From contig NZ_SNYI01000002.1 of assembly GCF_004362865.1 (NCBI RefSeq), positions 620,001-684,000 of the forward strand: a stretch of 64,000 bases of DNA. Direction: 5' to 3'. Made by a program: the position numbers and the translations under genes. Source of the DNA: Zeaxanthinibacter enoshimensis (lineage in GTDB: Bacteria > Bacteroidota > Bacteroidia > Flavobacteriales > Flavobacteriaceae). Shown one piece after another: positions 53,171-62,136 of the stretch. Within the stretch, counting starts at the first letter, position 1, and every line of letters starts with the position of its first letter. The notes beneath the pieces were generated by a model. The model did not search any database, had not been told where the DNA came from, and worked only from the letters and a program-made list of their open reading frames with translations.

Positions 53171-54208
53171 TTAATGAGGCAAACTATTCGTTTGGAATAC
53201 CTTATTGTAAACACGGTATAACCTCATGAAAGGTTTTATTAAATATTTACGATTATAAATAAAAACCAATAAGCTATAACGGATCCCGGAGTAATCTTCT
53301 CCTAGAAAATTATTTAAAGGATAGGCGCCAATTCGTTCAAAACCCTTCAACATTTCCGGAATAACTTCAATAGATATATCAGATTTCATTAATCTGACTA
53401 AAAGAAAGAACACGAAAGATTGCTGCCTGGTTCGTAGTCTCTTCTTACAGGCACCTACATGGGGGTGGTCGTCAGGGAGATGTTCAATCAGATTTACAAA
53501 TACATGGGCTGCATTGGCATTATCATAAATGACCTTACGATAATGTTCAGGGGTTTTGTTCCTCATAGCTGAGGTAGGAAGAATACGGTACCTGTGAACA
53601 TCATGATCGACATGACTAATACGAGCAGCCTTGCAGAAAAGCTGGGCTGTAAGGATAGCATCTTCCATCCAACGTCCTTCGATAAAACGTAGATTATTGG
53701 TAAGCATAAAATCTCGTCGGATTATATACCACCAAATCTCATTAGAGAATTTTCGGTCTGCAATAAATGAAACTCCATCGTAAACAGTCAGCTTATCTTC
53801 ATTATTACAATATTGGCTCCCAGGAATAATTTCATCCTTACTTACAGGTAAAGATTTGAAGGTGAGAACGTCAAGTGACAATTTCTCGGCAATTTCAAGA
53901 ATCTTTGGAATAGTATTATCGGCCAGGTAGTCGTCCGGATCCAGAAAATAAATATAGGTTCCTCGCGCCATCTCTAATCCACTGTTTCGGGCTGCACCCA
54001 CCCCGGCATTAGTTTTATCTATTACCTTGATATTAGGATGGCTGTTCTCATACTCCCGGGCTATGGCCAAGGTTTGGTCCCTGGATTCATCATTAACAAT
54101 GATTATTTCATAGGACGCAGGGTCTAGTCCTTGGTTCAGAATACTATCCAGACACGTTGGCAGGTATGCCTCCATGTTATAACACGGTATAATGATGGAC
54201 AATCTCAT
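53171..54208 (-). CDS. Glycosyltransferase family 2
   Basis: The 345-residue GT-A enzyme has SIIIPCYNMEAYLPTCLDSIL at the N-terminus (split: SIIIPCYNMEA, YLPTCLDSIL), the DXD-type motif YFLDPDDYL and WMEDAILTAQLF. It adds one sugar to a glycan in the locus; donor and acceptor are unknown. The start overlaps the phosphoglycosyltransferase stop by 4 nt, so translation is coupled. It is the last gene of the long minus-strand operon. Confidence 0.93.
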   Translation of the reverse strand: MRLSIIIPCYNMEAYLPTCLDSILNQGLDPASYEIIIVNDESRDQTLAIAREYENSHPNIKVIDKTNAGVGAARNSGLEMARGTYIYFLDPDDYLADNTIPKILEIAEKLSLDVLTFKSLPVSKDEIIPGSQYCNNEDKLTVYDGVSFIADRKFSNEIWWYIIRRDFMLTNNLRFIEGRWMEDAILTAQLFCKAARISHVDHDVHRYRILPTSAMRNKTPEHYRKVIYDNANAAHVFVNLIEHLPDDHPHVGACKKRLRTRQQSFVFFLLVRLMKSDISIEVIPEMLKGFERIGAYPLNNFLGEDYSGIRYSLLVFIYNRKYLIKPFMRLYRVYNKVFQTNSLPH

Positions 54209-54831
54209 ACTCTCCCTGATTCAGATTCGTTCCCCGTAAAATATTCCATGGTAGCACTGGTGGAAGACGATATACCATCGCTTTTTAATACTTTCAATAC
54301 CGTTAGCCACAAAATTTTTAAGTCAAGCTTGAAACTCACATTATCAACATACCACACATCTAATTCAAATTTTTTATCCCAGGAGAGGCTATTCCTCCCA
54401 TTCACCTGGGCCCAGCCGGTAATCCCGGGTCTCATTTCATGACGCCTGTTTTGAAATTCGTTGTACAGAGGCAAATAAGCGATGAGTAGTGGTCTGGGAC
54501 CTATAAGACTCATATCTCCTTTAAGGACATTTATAAGTTGCGGTATCTCGTCTAAGGAGGTTTTTCTCACTATACTTCCAACGGTCGTAAGTCGCTCTGC
54601 ATCCGGTAAGAGTAACCCATCAGGACTTTTTTTGTCATTCATGGTTTTAAACTTCAGGATCCTGAAAATTTTTCCGTTTTTCCCCGGTCTTTCCTGGACA
54701 AAGAAAGGTTTTCCATTATTAGCGACAGTAAGAAAAATATATACGAGTAAAAAGATAGGGGAGATGAGAATAAGCCCAAAAAGAGCTGCGATAAAATCTA
54801 GTATTCTTTTAATCTTTCTTTTGTACATCAT
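54205..54831 (-). CDS. Initiating phosphoglycosyltransferase (PglC/WcaJ-type sugar transferase)
   Basis: The 208-residue protein has one N-terminal membrane helix (FIAALFGLILISPIFLLVYIF) and a short bacterial sugar-transferase domain with RILKFKTMNDKKSPDG, KTSLDEIPQLINVLKGDMSL and IGPRPLL. The TSLDE region holds the Asp-Glu pair used to form the phosphosugar-enzyme intermediate. It transfers a sugar-1-phosphate to undecaprenyl phosphate, the first step of the repeat unit. The short monotopic PglC form is predicted. The GT4 gene lies directly upstream, with 0 nt between. Confidence 0.94.
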   Translation of the reverse strand: MMYKRKIKRILDFIAALFGLILISPIFLLVYIFLTVANNGKPFFVQERPGKNGKIFRILKFKTMNDKKSPDGLLLPDAERLTTVGSIVRKTSLDEIPQLINVLKGDMSLIGPRPLLIAYLPLYNEFQNRRHEMRPGITGWAQVNGRNSLSWDKKFELDVWYVDNVSFKLDLKILWLTVLKVLKSDGISSSTSATMEYFTGNESESGRV

Positions 54832-55971
54832 CTAGATAGATTCCCTGATCAGGGATATTAATTGCTTGTTAATTAAATGTACGTCAAACTTTTCTTTTGC
54901 TAAATGAAAACTATTTTTTCCCATTTCGGGAATCCTGGATGGATTTTCGATGAAAAACTGCATAGCTTCTATCAATGGATCCAATTCCTGTGGGGGCAGA
55001 AGAAAACCATTTTTATCCGGAATGACCGTTTCCCTGCAACCAGGGGTATTTGTCGTTATAACGGGCATCCCACTGGATAGTGCTTCTAGGATAGAGCGGG
55101 GCACTCCTTCCCTGTAATATGTAGGGAGAACAAATACATCCATTTCATCCAATTTCACGGCAACATTATCTACATGGCCATGAAGTATGACGGTTTTGTT
55201 AGCAGCCAATCTGTTGAGTTCTTTCTCAAAAGGGCTGGATTCATATTGTTTTGCCACAGATCCGAATAAATGAAACTCGGCCTGGATGTTGTTGCTCTTC
55301 AAAGTTTCCGCGGCTTTAATGAAAAGTCCCACTCCCTTTTCTGGCATTAATCTTCCTGCGAGCACGAACTTAACCTTAGAGTTTTCGGCAATCTTTCGCT
55401 CTCTGAATTTATATTTATTTAAATTAATTCCGGACCCATTGACAACATAACTTTTTGATTTTCCGTTTATGATATTTTTCTCCTTGAAAAGGGCTTGGTC
55501 ATCTATGTTTTGGAAGATAACTGTTTGGTTGAATTTCAGAGCGTAACGGTACATTATCTGGGTTACATTCTGTAGCAGCTTGGCTTTAGGTGAAATAGCG
55601 CTAAAAGTAAACCCTAATCCAGTAATTAAGGATACTACTGGAATCTTGCGCTTTCCGGCAGCGATAGAACTATAAATGACCGGTTTGATGGTATAAGGGA
55701 ACACAATATCTATTTCATGTTTATCCATTAACTGACCTAGGACGCGGATACTTCCTATGTCTTTGAGGGGATTCATCCCGGTACGTTGAAGCGGAAAATT
55801 ATCGTAATGTGCACCCCATTCTTCCAACATCTTCCGGGTAGCACTCTTTATATAAGGAGCTGCACAGAATACTTCAAAATTTTCCTCTACGAGTGCTTTG
55901 ATAAAATCTCCTCTGAAATTCATGAGTGATTCACCAAATGAACACACTATTAATATTTTAGTTTTAGACAT
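54832..55971 (-). CDS. Glycosyltransferase family 4 (PglA/CapM-like)
   Basis: The 379-residue GT-B enzyme has the N-terminal LIVCSFGESLMNFRGDFIKALVE and the C-terminal donor site VLAGRLMPEKGVGLF and YREGVPRSILEALSSGMPVI. This type often adds the second sugar (GalNAc or FucNAc) after a PglC-like start. Its stop sits directly before the sugar transferase start. Which sugar it uses cannot be read from the sequence, although the CapE-F-G genes make UDP-FucNAc available. Confidence 0.92.
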   Translation of the reverse strand: MSKTKILIVCSFGESLMNFRGDFIKALVEENFEVFCAAPYIKSATRKMLEEWGAHYDNFPLQRTGMNPLKDIGSIRVLGQLMDKHEIDIVFPYTIKPVIYSSIAAGKRKIPVVSLITGLGFTFSAISPKAKLLQNVTQIMYRYALKFNQTVIFQNIDDQALFKEKNIINGKSKSYVVNGSGINLNKYKFRERKIAENSKVKFVLAGRLMPEKGVGLFIKAAETLKSNNIQAEFHLFGSVAKQYESSPFEKELNRLAANKTVILHGHVDNVAVKLDEMDVFVLPTYYREGVPRSILEALSSGMPVITTNTPGCRETVIPDKNGFLLPPQELDPLIEAMQFFIENPSRIPEMGKNSFHLAKEKFDVHLINKQLISLIRESI

Positions 55972-56016
55972 TCATTGTAAATTTATATGGGGTTCAAGTA
56001 GGGTGGAACTTAAAAC

Positions 56017-57108
56017 TTAGTCTGTGTACGCTTTAATTTTCTCGATATGATTTTCCACACTTCTTTCATTGAGATATTTATCAAATGCAATTCGATTATC
56101 ATTAGAATCAGCTAGTGTAAGATTTAATAAACCGCTAAGTTCATCAATCTTATCGGGTAAACAAGTATGGATACCTGGAATATTCTCGATTCCACCGGCG
56201 CATAAAGTTGATCCTACCCGGTTATTGACACTCATCATTTGTAATAGTACATTAGGAAATCCTTCGATTCTTGATGAAACAATACAGGCTTCAGCATTTT
56301 GAAAGTATGGGTAAACATTATCTACATGTCCGATTAAGAAAACCTTTCCCTGTAAATCCAATTCCTCTATCATACTTTCCAATATATTGCGTTCTTTTCC
56401 TTCCCCAAGGATTAGAAGTTTACGACCCGTTTCACCCTGTGAATTTGCGAAGGCCCTGATGAGAAGGTCAAATCCTTTTTCAGGGATCAGGCGTCCTGCA
56501 GAAACGATATAATTGTCTGGTATTTCCGCATTATGTAGGGTTTTTATTTTCTCTTTTAATTTATTCAGGTCTATTGGATTAGGAATAACTTTTATTTTGA
56601 GACTCCTGGATAAACCCGGAAGACCTTCCTCTAACTGTTGCTTCATGAGTTCGGTTTGGCAAACCAGCAGGTCTACTGGCTTATAACCTATTTTATACAT
56701 AGCCCGGTAGGTCCACAACTTAAATCCTGAAAATCTTCGAAATATGGAGGTTGATTCCCTGGCAATGAAGCGGTCTTTATTTAAAAATCTAAGTCTGATG
56801 AATATTCCTGTGATCCCGGTATAATAGACATGAGATGAAAAAATGAAATCAAAGATGGTATTTTTCTTACTCCATAGAAATTGCAAAAAGTTAAAGATAC
56901 TCATCAAAATATTATCTGAGTCACTGTATTCTATTTGAGTGTAATTAGCAATATCATCCCAGGAGCCAGTTTTTTTTTTACTAAAAACGAAGATATATAC
57001 TTCTTCATTCTGAAAATTGGATGCAACCATTTTCAGATACTGCTCAGCGCCACCCAGGAAATCATTAGGCAAAATGACAAGAATCTTTTTTTTTTGATAT
57101 TTTTTCAT
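56017..57108 (-). CDS. Glycosyltransferase family 4
   Basis: The 363-residue GT-B enzyme begins KKILVILPNDFLGGAEQYLKM and has the donor-site segments VSAGRLIPEKGFDLLIRAF and IVSSRIEGFPNVLLQMMSV. It adds one sugar of the repeat unit. Donor and linkage are unknown. The sequence is AT-rich, as usual for transferred polysaccharide genes. It follows the next gene in the operon after about 50 nt. Confidence 0.92.
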   Translation of the reverse strand: MKKYQKKKILVILPNDFLGGAEQYLKMVASNFQNEEVYIFVFSKKKTGSWDDIANYTQIEYSDSDNILMSIFNFLQFLWSKKNTIFDFIFSSHVYYTGITGIFIRLRFLNKDRFIARESTSIFRRFSGFKLWTYRAMYKIGYKPVDLLVCQTELMKQQLEEGLPGLSRSLKIKVIPNPIDLNKLKEKIKTLHNAEIPDNYIVSAGRLIPEKGFDLLIRAFANSQGETGRKLLILGEGKERNILESMIEELDLQGKVFLIGHVDNVYPYFQNAEACIVSSRIEGFPNVLLQMMSVNNRVGSTLCAGGIENIPGIHTCLPDKIDELSGLLNLTLADSNDNRIAFDKYLNERSVENHIEKIKAYTD

Positions 57109-57158
57109 TTGGATGTTTTGAGGTAGAAAATAATTAAGATTTTATCATCATGAAATCA

Positions 57159-58388
57159 TTAATCATTTTTCAAATTCCCTTTAACCCGCGAGCGTACAGG
57201 GTTTTTAAAAAGAAAATCTGTTAATACATTTTTGAAATTCAAATAGAAAAATTCTTTTCTAGATGTCGCCATTGCATGATCAGGCACTGTTTTCAAAATT
57301 TCCCTATAATTGTCAATTATATGTCTTATTTTTTTATACATGGCTAAATCATCATCTGGAGGAACTATAAAACCATTATGACCATCTTTAATATAAAGGG
57401 CATTATCTGAGATATCTGTAACAAGAACTATTTTTCCCTGATTTAGGTAATCAGATAATTTAGTCGAAAACCCGTATTTATTTTGAAGACTGAACCCTCT
57501 TGGCACCACCAATAAATCTTGTTGACTTAGAAAATCCTTTAAATCTTTTTGATTTAGATTTCCTGCGTAGGAGATCACAGATGTATTGTTTATAATTTCG
57601 TGAAATTCAGATTTAAACGTAGACGAAACTATCCCACATAAATTGAATTTCACTGAATATCCTTCACTGTTGAGCAATTTTATTAGATGAAAGAATTTCA
57701 AAAGATTTTCCTTTGTTGGATGAATGCTTCCTGAAAATCCAATATTAAAATACCCAGCCGTATGAAATATTTTTTCGGGATTTTTATTAGGGGGCTTGGG
57801 ATCTGTTAATATGGGAATTCTGATTGTCCTAGAGTTGTAATCATTGGCGTATTTCTGAATCGCAGAAGAGATACATATTATACCATCATAGAATCTCAGC
57901 AAGGGCTCCATCACAGTAAATAGGGTAATGAAAATTATCTTTTTTACTGAGTAAATGGGAGTACTCCATCTCATAGGGGGATGAAAGGCAGAAGAATATT
58001 TCCTAATTTCGTTGAATTCAGTATATAATGGTAAACCTCTATAAAGCTTAATATAGAATAAAGCCATAAGTTCCAATGAAACCCGGGGAAAAGGGTAATA
58101 AAGGAATGTCGTTGATCCTTCTTTTGATACGGCAAAATGAACAAGTTTACGAACAAAACTTATTGTTAGAAAAGGGGAGTACCTTGGTCGATTGCAAGTT
58201 GCGACAAATACATTCGGAAACTTCTCCGTAAATACTTGGTCTGATAGATCGGCAGAACTATAGCCGATCAAATATACCTGATGGGATTCGTCAGCAATGG
58301 CTTTCGCATAATAAAGCATTCGGGTGGTTCCTGCGCTATTTTCAGAAAATGATTTTTCACTAAAAATGAAAAGGTTGTGCTTAGCCAT
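57159..58388 (-). CDS. Glycosyltransferase family 4, divergent
   Basis: The 409-residue protein has the GT4 features FSENSAGTTRMLYYAKAIA at the N-terminus, IGFSGSIHPTKENLLKFF and the late KYGFSTKLSDYLNQGKIVLVT. The typical E-x7-E donor site is altered to FGFSTKLSDYL-type sequence, so it is a divergent member. It sits just downstream of the CapG-like gene (9 nt), in the same operon. The sugar is unknown. Confidence 0.85.
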   Translation of the reverse strand: MAKHNLFIFSEKSFSENSAGTTRMLYYAKAIADESHQVYLIGYSSADLSDQVFTEKFPNVFVATCNRPRYSPFLTISFVRKLVHFAVSKEGSTTFLYYPFPRVSLELMALFYIKLYRGLPLYTEFNEIRKYSSAFHPPMRWSTPIYSVKKIIFITLFTVMEPLLRFYDGIICISSAIQKYANDYNSRTIRIPILTDPKPPNKNPEKIFHTAGYFNIGFSGSIHPTKENLLKFFHLIKLLNSEGYSVKFNLCGIVSSTFKSEFHEIINNTSVISYAGNLNQKDLKDFLSQQDLLVVPRGFSLQNKYGFSTKLSDYLNQGKIVLVTDISDNALYIKDGHNGFIVPPDDDLAMYKKIRHIIDNYREILKTVPDHAMATSRKEFFYLNFKNVLTDFLFKNPVRSRVKGNLKND

Positions 58389-58397
58389 TAATACGTT

Positions 58398-59537
58398 CTA
58401 TGTATTTTTACTCCATACGACCCTGTTAATATAGTCTGTATAGGATATTATAATTCTTACCACTTTTTCACTGACATTAGGCATACTGTAATCGGCTACA
58501 CGCCTGAAATTTCTATTGGGATTACGTTCTTGCACATCTAGCGCTTCGAGAGCCTGCAATATCCTTTCAGGATTCATTCCTACCATCATAACCGAAGCTT
58601 CCTCCATTGCCTCGGGTCGCTCGTGGGCCTCCCGGATATTCAGGGCACGGAAATTTAAAATAGAAGATTCCTCAGAGATTGTACCACTGTCTGAAAGCAC
58701 AGCGAATGAATGATACTGCAAGGCATTGTAGTCCGTGAATCCAAGAGGTTTAAGGAATTGAATATTTTTATGCGTCTTGACTTCTTTTGAATCTAACATG
58801 TTTCTGGTACGAGGATGCGTAGAGACGATAACAGGGTAATCGTATTTCTCTGCAATAGTATTCAAGGACATGATCAATCCCTCAAAATTTTTAGGATTGC
58901 TGATGTTCTCTTCCCGGTGCGAGGATACTACGAAATATTGGTGCCTTTCAAGTTCCAGCTTTTCAAGTACCGATGAGGCTTCTATTTTATCACGAAACTG
59001 ATTAAGCACTTCGAACATTGGACTTCCTGTCTTAATTACTCTCTCCGGGCTTAAACCCTCCCGGAGGAGATATTCACGTGCGATATCACTGTACGTGAGA
59101 TTTATATCGGCAACGTGGTCTACGATCTTCCTGTTTGTCTCTTCTGGCACACGTTGGTCAAAGCAACGGTTGCCGGCCTCCATATGAAATACAGGAATCT
59201 TTCGTTTCTTGGCAGGGATTGCACATAAACAGGAATTAGTATCTCCCAGAACCAGGAAGGCATCCGGGTTTATTTCTTCCAGGATAGGATCAATAGCAAT
59301 TAGAATTTTCCCTACGGTCTCTGTTGCATTTTTACCAGCGGCGTTAAGAAAATGATCCGGTTTACGAATACCCAAGTCCTCAAAAAATATCTCGTTTAAT
59401 TCATAATCATAGTTCTGTCCTGTATGGACTAGAGTATGATCAATAGCTTTATTCGCGTCTAAGGCATTTAGTACGCAAGCAAGACGGATAATTTCCGGTC
59501 TCGTGCCTACAACTGTAACTACTTTTAATTTTTTCAC
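58398..59537 (-). CDS. capG: UDP-N-acetylglucosamine 2-epimerase-like enzyme (CapG/FnlC, non-hydrolysing)
   Basis: The 379-residue protein begins VVTVVGTRPEIIRLACVL and carries HTGQNYDYELNEIFFEDLG (split: HTGQNYDYELN, EIFFEDLG), MEAGNRCFDQRVPEETNRK and SDSGTISEESSIL. It matches the CapG/FnlC/WbjD group, which turns the CapF product into UDP-N-acetyl-L-fucosamine by C2 epimerisation. The adjacent CapE and CapF genes support this reading over a plain WecB. It follows capF by 11 nt. Confidence 0.93.
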   Translation of the reverse strand: MKKLKVVTVVGTRPEIIRLACVLNALDANKAIDHTLVHTGQNYDYELNEIFFEDLGIRKPDHFLNAAGKNATETVGKILIAIDPILEEINPDAFLVLGDTNSCLCAIPAKKRKIPVFHMEAGNRCFDQRVPEETNRKIVDHVADINLTYSDIAREYLLREGLSPERVIKTGSPMFEVLNQFRDKIEASSVLEKLELERHQYFVVSSHREENISNPKNFEGLIMSLNTIAEKYDYPVIVSTHPRTRNMLDSKEVKTHKNIQFLKPLGFTDYNALQYHSFAVLSDSGTISEESSILNFRALNIREAHERPEAMEEASVMMVGMNPERILQALEALDVQERNPNRNFRRVADYSMPNVSEKVVRIIISYTDYINRVVWSKNT

Positions 59538-59548
59538 TTCAGTATATT

Positions 59549-60691
59549 TTACTTTTCTACGTCTTCAAAATAAGTGTCAGCATCTGCAGGATCAAAAGGT
59601 TCATTAATCCAGAAAAGGGTGATGAGCTCTTCTTTCCCAATATTTTTAATATTGTGGGTATACCAAATGGGCATGTCTACGTAAGCTGGTTCCTCGCCAT
59701 CCAAATAATAGTTGATGATCTTATCTGTACCGATCTTTCGTAATTGGATTCTGGCTTTTCCTTTAATAACAGCAAAACGCTCTGCCTTTCGAGTATGAAA
59801 ATGGTTTCCCCTAGTGATGCCGGGAACCGTGGTGGAAAATGAAAATTGACCACTAGTCTGGGTTCTGGCGATTTCTACGAAACTCCCTCTCGTATCTGTA
59901 TGTTGGGTAAATTTTACCGGATAATGATCTTCTGGGATATAACAGCGGAAAGTATTGAATAGTGCTTTTTCGAAGAGGCTCTTATCCAGTTCAGGAAAGA
60001 TTCCGTGCTCCATGTAATCTTTCTTGAACCGTTTTAACATTTTGAGTACTTCGGAAACCTTTATATGATAGCGAGGTTCAATTTCCAATGAACTACTATG
60101 TTCACTTATGCGGGTTGTTTTAACCTCTCCCTTGATAATTTGAATTATTACTTCTACAAGTTCGTTCACATAGATCAGGCCAACCTCGCTGTCATTTATG
60201 ATACTGGCTTCTTCATCATTTGCAACTTTATGGCAGAATGTGGCCACAACGGAGTTGTAATTAGGTTTTCCGAATGGCCCGAAGACGTTAGGAATTGTCA
60301 TCGAAGTGAATTTACCACCCTGTTCATCTGCCCACTGTATCAATCTATCTTTCCCGTCTTTTTTCGATTTACCATAAAGGTTATCAAGATCTTCCTGGGT
60401 AGATGAAGAGAACAGAATATGCGGTGTAGCCGAACCCGCTTTACAAGCATCGATCAATTTATTAACCAAATCCATATTGGTTTCGTAAATAACTTGAGGA
60501 TCGATGTGTCGGTTCATCGCCGCGAGATGTACAATCACATCACAAGCACTAACAAATTCCTGTAGTTTTGTTGGGGATTCAAAATATTCTTTATTGAAAG
60601 GTATAAGTATAACGGATTCATCCAAGGATAATGTCCTAAATAAATGATTTCCAACAAATCCGGATTGACCGGTAATTCCAATTTTTTTCAT
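59549..60691 (-). CDS. capF: CapF-type bifunctional epimerase/reductase (FucNAc pathway)
   Basis: The 380-residue protein has an N-terminal SDR domain (KIGITGQSGFVGNHLF, FSSSTQEDLDNLYGKSK with the YxxxK pair, NVFGPFGKPNYNSVV) and a C-terminal cupin domain (HTDTRGSFVEI, TRGNHFHTRKAERF). This two-domain layout is the CapF/FnlB/WbjC architecture: C3 epimerisation by the cupin part and reduction by the SDR part. I start at the ATG at 60691 (MKKIGITG); ten codons upstream are not needed. It lies between the small cupin gene and capG. Confidence 0.95.
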   Translation of the reverse strand: MKKIGITGQSGFVGNHLFRTLSLDESVILIPFNKEYFESPTKLQEFVSACDVIVHLAAMNRHIDPQVIYETNMDLVNKLIDACKAGSATPHILFSSSTQEDLDNLYGKSKKDGKDRLIQWADEQGGKFTSMTIPNVFGPFGKPNYNSVVATFCHKVANDEEASIINDSEVGLIYVNELVEVIIQIIKGEVKTTRISEHSSSLEIEPRYHIKVSEVLKMLKRFKKDYMEHGIFPELDKSLFEKALFNTFRCYIPEDHYPVKFTQHTDTRGSFVEIARTQTSGQFSFSTTVPGITRGNHFHTRKAERFAVIKGKARIQLRKIGTDKIINYYLDGEEPAYVDMPIWYTHNIKNIGKEELITLFWINEPFDPADADTYFEDVEK

Positions 60692-60702
60692 AGTAATAAT
60701 AT

Positions 60703-61131
60703 TTACCAATCTGCATTCCAAAGGTCGACAGGATACCTGAAGTCGTCTTGTCTGGATTCTTCAAGGGTTGTATCAGAAAACACCAGTAATTGCGAATTTG
60801 GATCATTGGCTTTGATACCTGTAGCATAACCGCCAGGAACGAAAACCACCACAGGTACGTCTTTATTTAATTCGATTCGAATAGGTTCAATACCTGGCGA
60901 CGGATTCCTAAAATCATCCACTTTCACCAAATTAATCACAATAGTTCCTGAAGAGCAGTAAAACCATTTTTGTTCACTCTCATGTCCCTGCCAAGCTCTA
61001 AGCGTATCGGTATCGGCAGGTCCAATCTCATACATGCGTTTAATTCCTAACATTTTGAAATCGTTGAAAAATCTTAGCTTACCTCGATCATCGAGGAAGT
61101 CCTCACCTTGAATGAGTAGAAAGTTTTTCAT
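60703..61131 (-). CDS. Small cupin protein, WxcM/epimerase-like
   Basis: The 142-residue protein has a RmlC/WxcM-like cupin fold: FLDDRGKLRFFNDF, RAWQGHESEQKWFYC and FVPGGYATGIKANDP, and lacks any Rossmann domain. Such small proteins are annotated as sugar epimerases or WxcM-like isomerases in CapE-CapF loci of Bacteroidota. It may assist the FucNAc pathway or act on another sugar nucleotide. It directly adjoins capE (0 nt) and precedes capF by 11 nt, so it is in the same operon. Confidence 0.85.
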   Translation of the reverse strand: MKNFLLIQGEDFLDDRGKLRFFNDFKMLGIKRMYEIGPADTDTLRAWQGHESEQKWFYCSSGTIVINLVKVDDFRNPSPGIEPIRIELNKDVPVVVFVPGGYATGIKANDPNSQLLVFSDTTLEESRQDDFRYPVDLWNADW

Positions 61132-62136
61132 TTATCGATTTTCTTTGATAAAGTCCAAATTGAGCAGTATATTCTTTAAACCTTCATTAGTTAACCTTTT
61201 TGTATTGTGAGAATGATAATCTTCAATTTCACTAATATCAGTCTCCCCTTCCGAAAAATAACGGCTATAATTCAAATCCCTGTTATCAGCTGGGATTCGA
61301 TAAAAATCTCCCATATCTTCAGCTTTCTGCATTTCTTCTCTTGTGCATAAGGTCTCGTACAACTTTTCTCCATGTCGTGTTCCAATGACCTTAATTTCGT
61401 TTTCAGCATTATAGATTTCTTTAATTGCTTTAGCTAAGTCTCCTATAGTACTTGCCGGAGCCTTATTTACGAACAGATCGCCTTGATTTCCATTTTCGAA
61501 TGCAAAAAGGACCAGGTCTACGGCATCTTCCAAAGACATTAAAAATCTTGTCATTTTAGGATCCGTAACGGTTAATGGTATTCCTTCTTTTATTTGGTTA
61601 ACGAATAATGGAATTACAGAGCCGCGTGAGGCCATAACATTTCCATACCTTGTAAGGCACACAGTCGTCGAATCATTAGGAATATTTCTGGAGGCTGCAA
61701 CTGCTACTTTTTCCATTAATGCTTTACTGATTCCCATGGCATTAATTGGGTAAGCAGCTTTATCCGTACTAAGACATATAATTTTCCCCACTTTATTGGC
61801 TACAGCTGCATCAATTGTATTTTGCGTACCAAAAACATTAGTCTTAGCTGCTTCTATAGGGAAAAATTCACATGATGGAACTTGCTTTAGCGCGGCGGCG
61901 TGGAAAACATAATCTACGCCTCGCATAGCCATGTCTATACTACTATAATTTCGGACATCCCCAATATAAAACTTCACTTTTGGATTCTTGAGTCGATTTC
62001 TCATGTCATCTTGTTTTTTCTCATCCCTACTGAATATTCTAATTTCCTTAATATCCGTTTCCAAGAATCGATCCAAGACGGCATTTCCAAAAGATCCCGT
62101 ACCCCCCGTAATAAGAAGTGTTTTGTCTTTAAACAT
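61132..62136 (-). CDS. capE: CapE/FnlA-type UDP-GlcNAc 4,6-dehydratase/5-epimerase
   Basis: The 334-residue SDR protein has LLITGGTGSFGNAVLDRF at the N-terminus, the catalytic-type STDKAAYPINAMGISKALMEK (split: STDKAAYPINAM, GISKALMEK) with Met in place of the usual Tyr, and the family segment RYGNVMASRGSVIPLF. These fit CapE/FnlA/WbjB enzymes that make the keto-sugar for UDP-FucNAc. It overlaps the flippase gene by 8 nt and adjoins the cupin gene. Confidence 0.95.
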   Translation of the reverse strand: MFKDKTLLITGGTGSFGNAVLDRFLETDIKEIRIFSRDEKKQDDMRNRLKNPKVKFYIGDVRNYSSIDMAMRGVDYVFHAAALKQVPSCEFFPIEAAKTNVFGTQNTIDAAVANKVGKIICLSTDKAAYPINAMGISKALMEKVAVAASRNIPNDSTTVCLTRYGNVMASRGSVIPLFVNQIKEGIPLTVTDPKMTRFLMSLEDAVDLVLFAFENGNQGDLFVNKAPASTIGDLAKAIKEIYNAENEIKVIGTRHGEKLYETLCTREEMQKAEDMGDFYRIPADNRDLNYSRYFSEGETDISEIEDYHSHNTKRLTNEGLKNILLNLDFIKENR

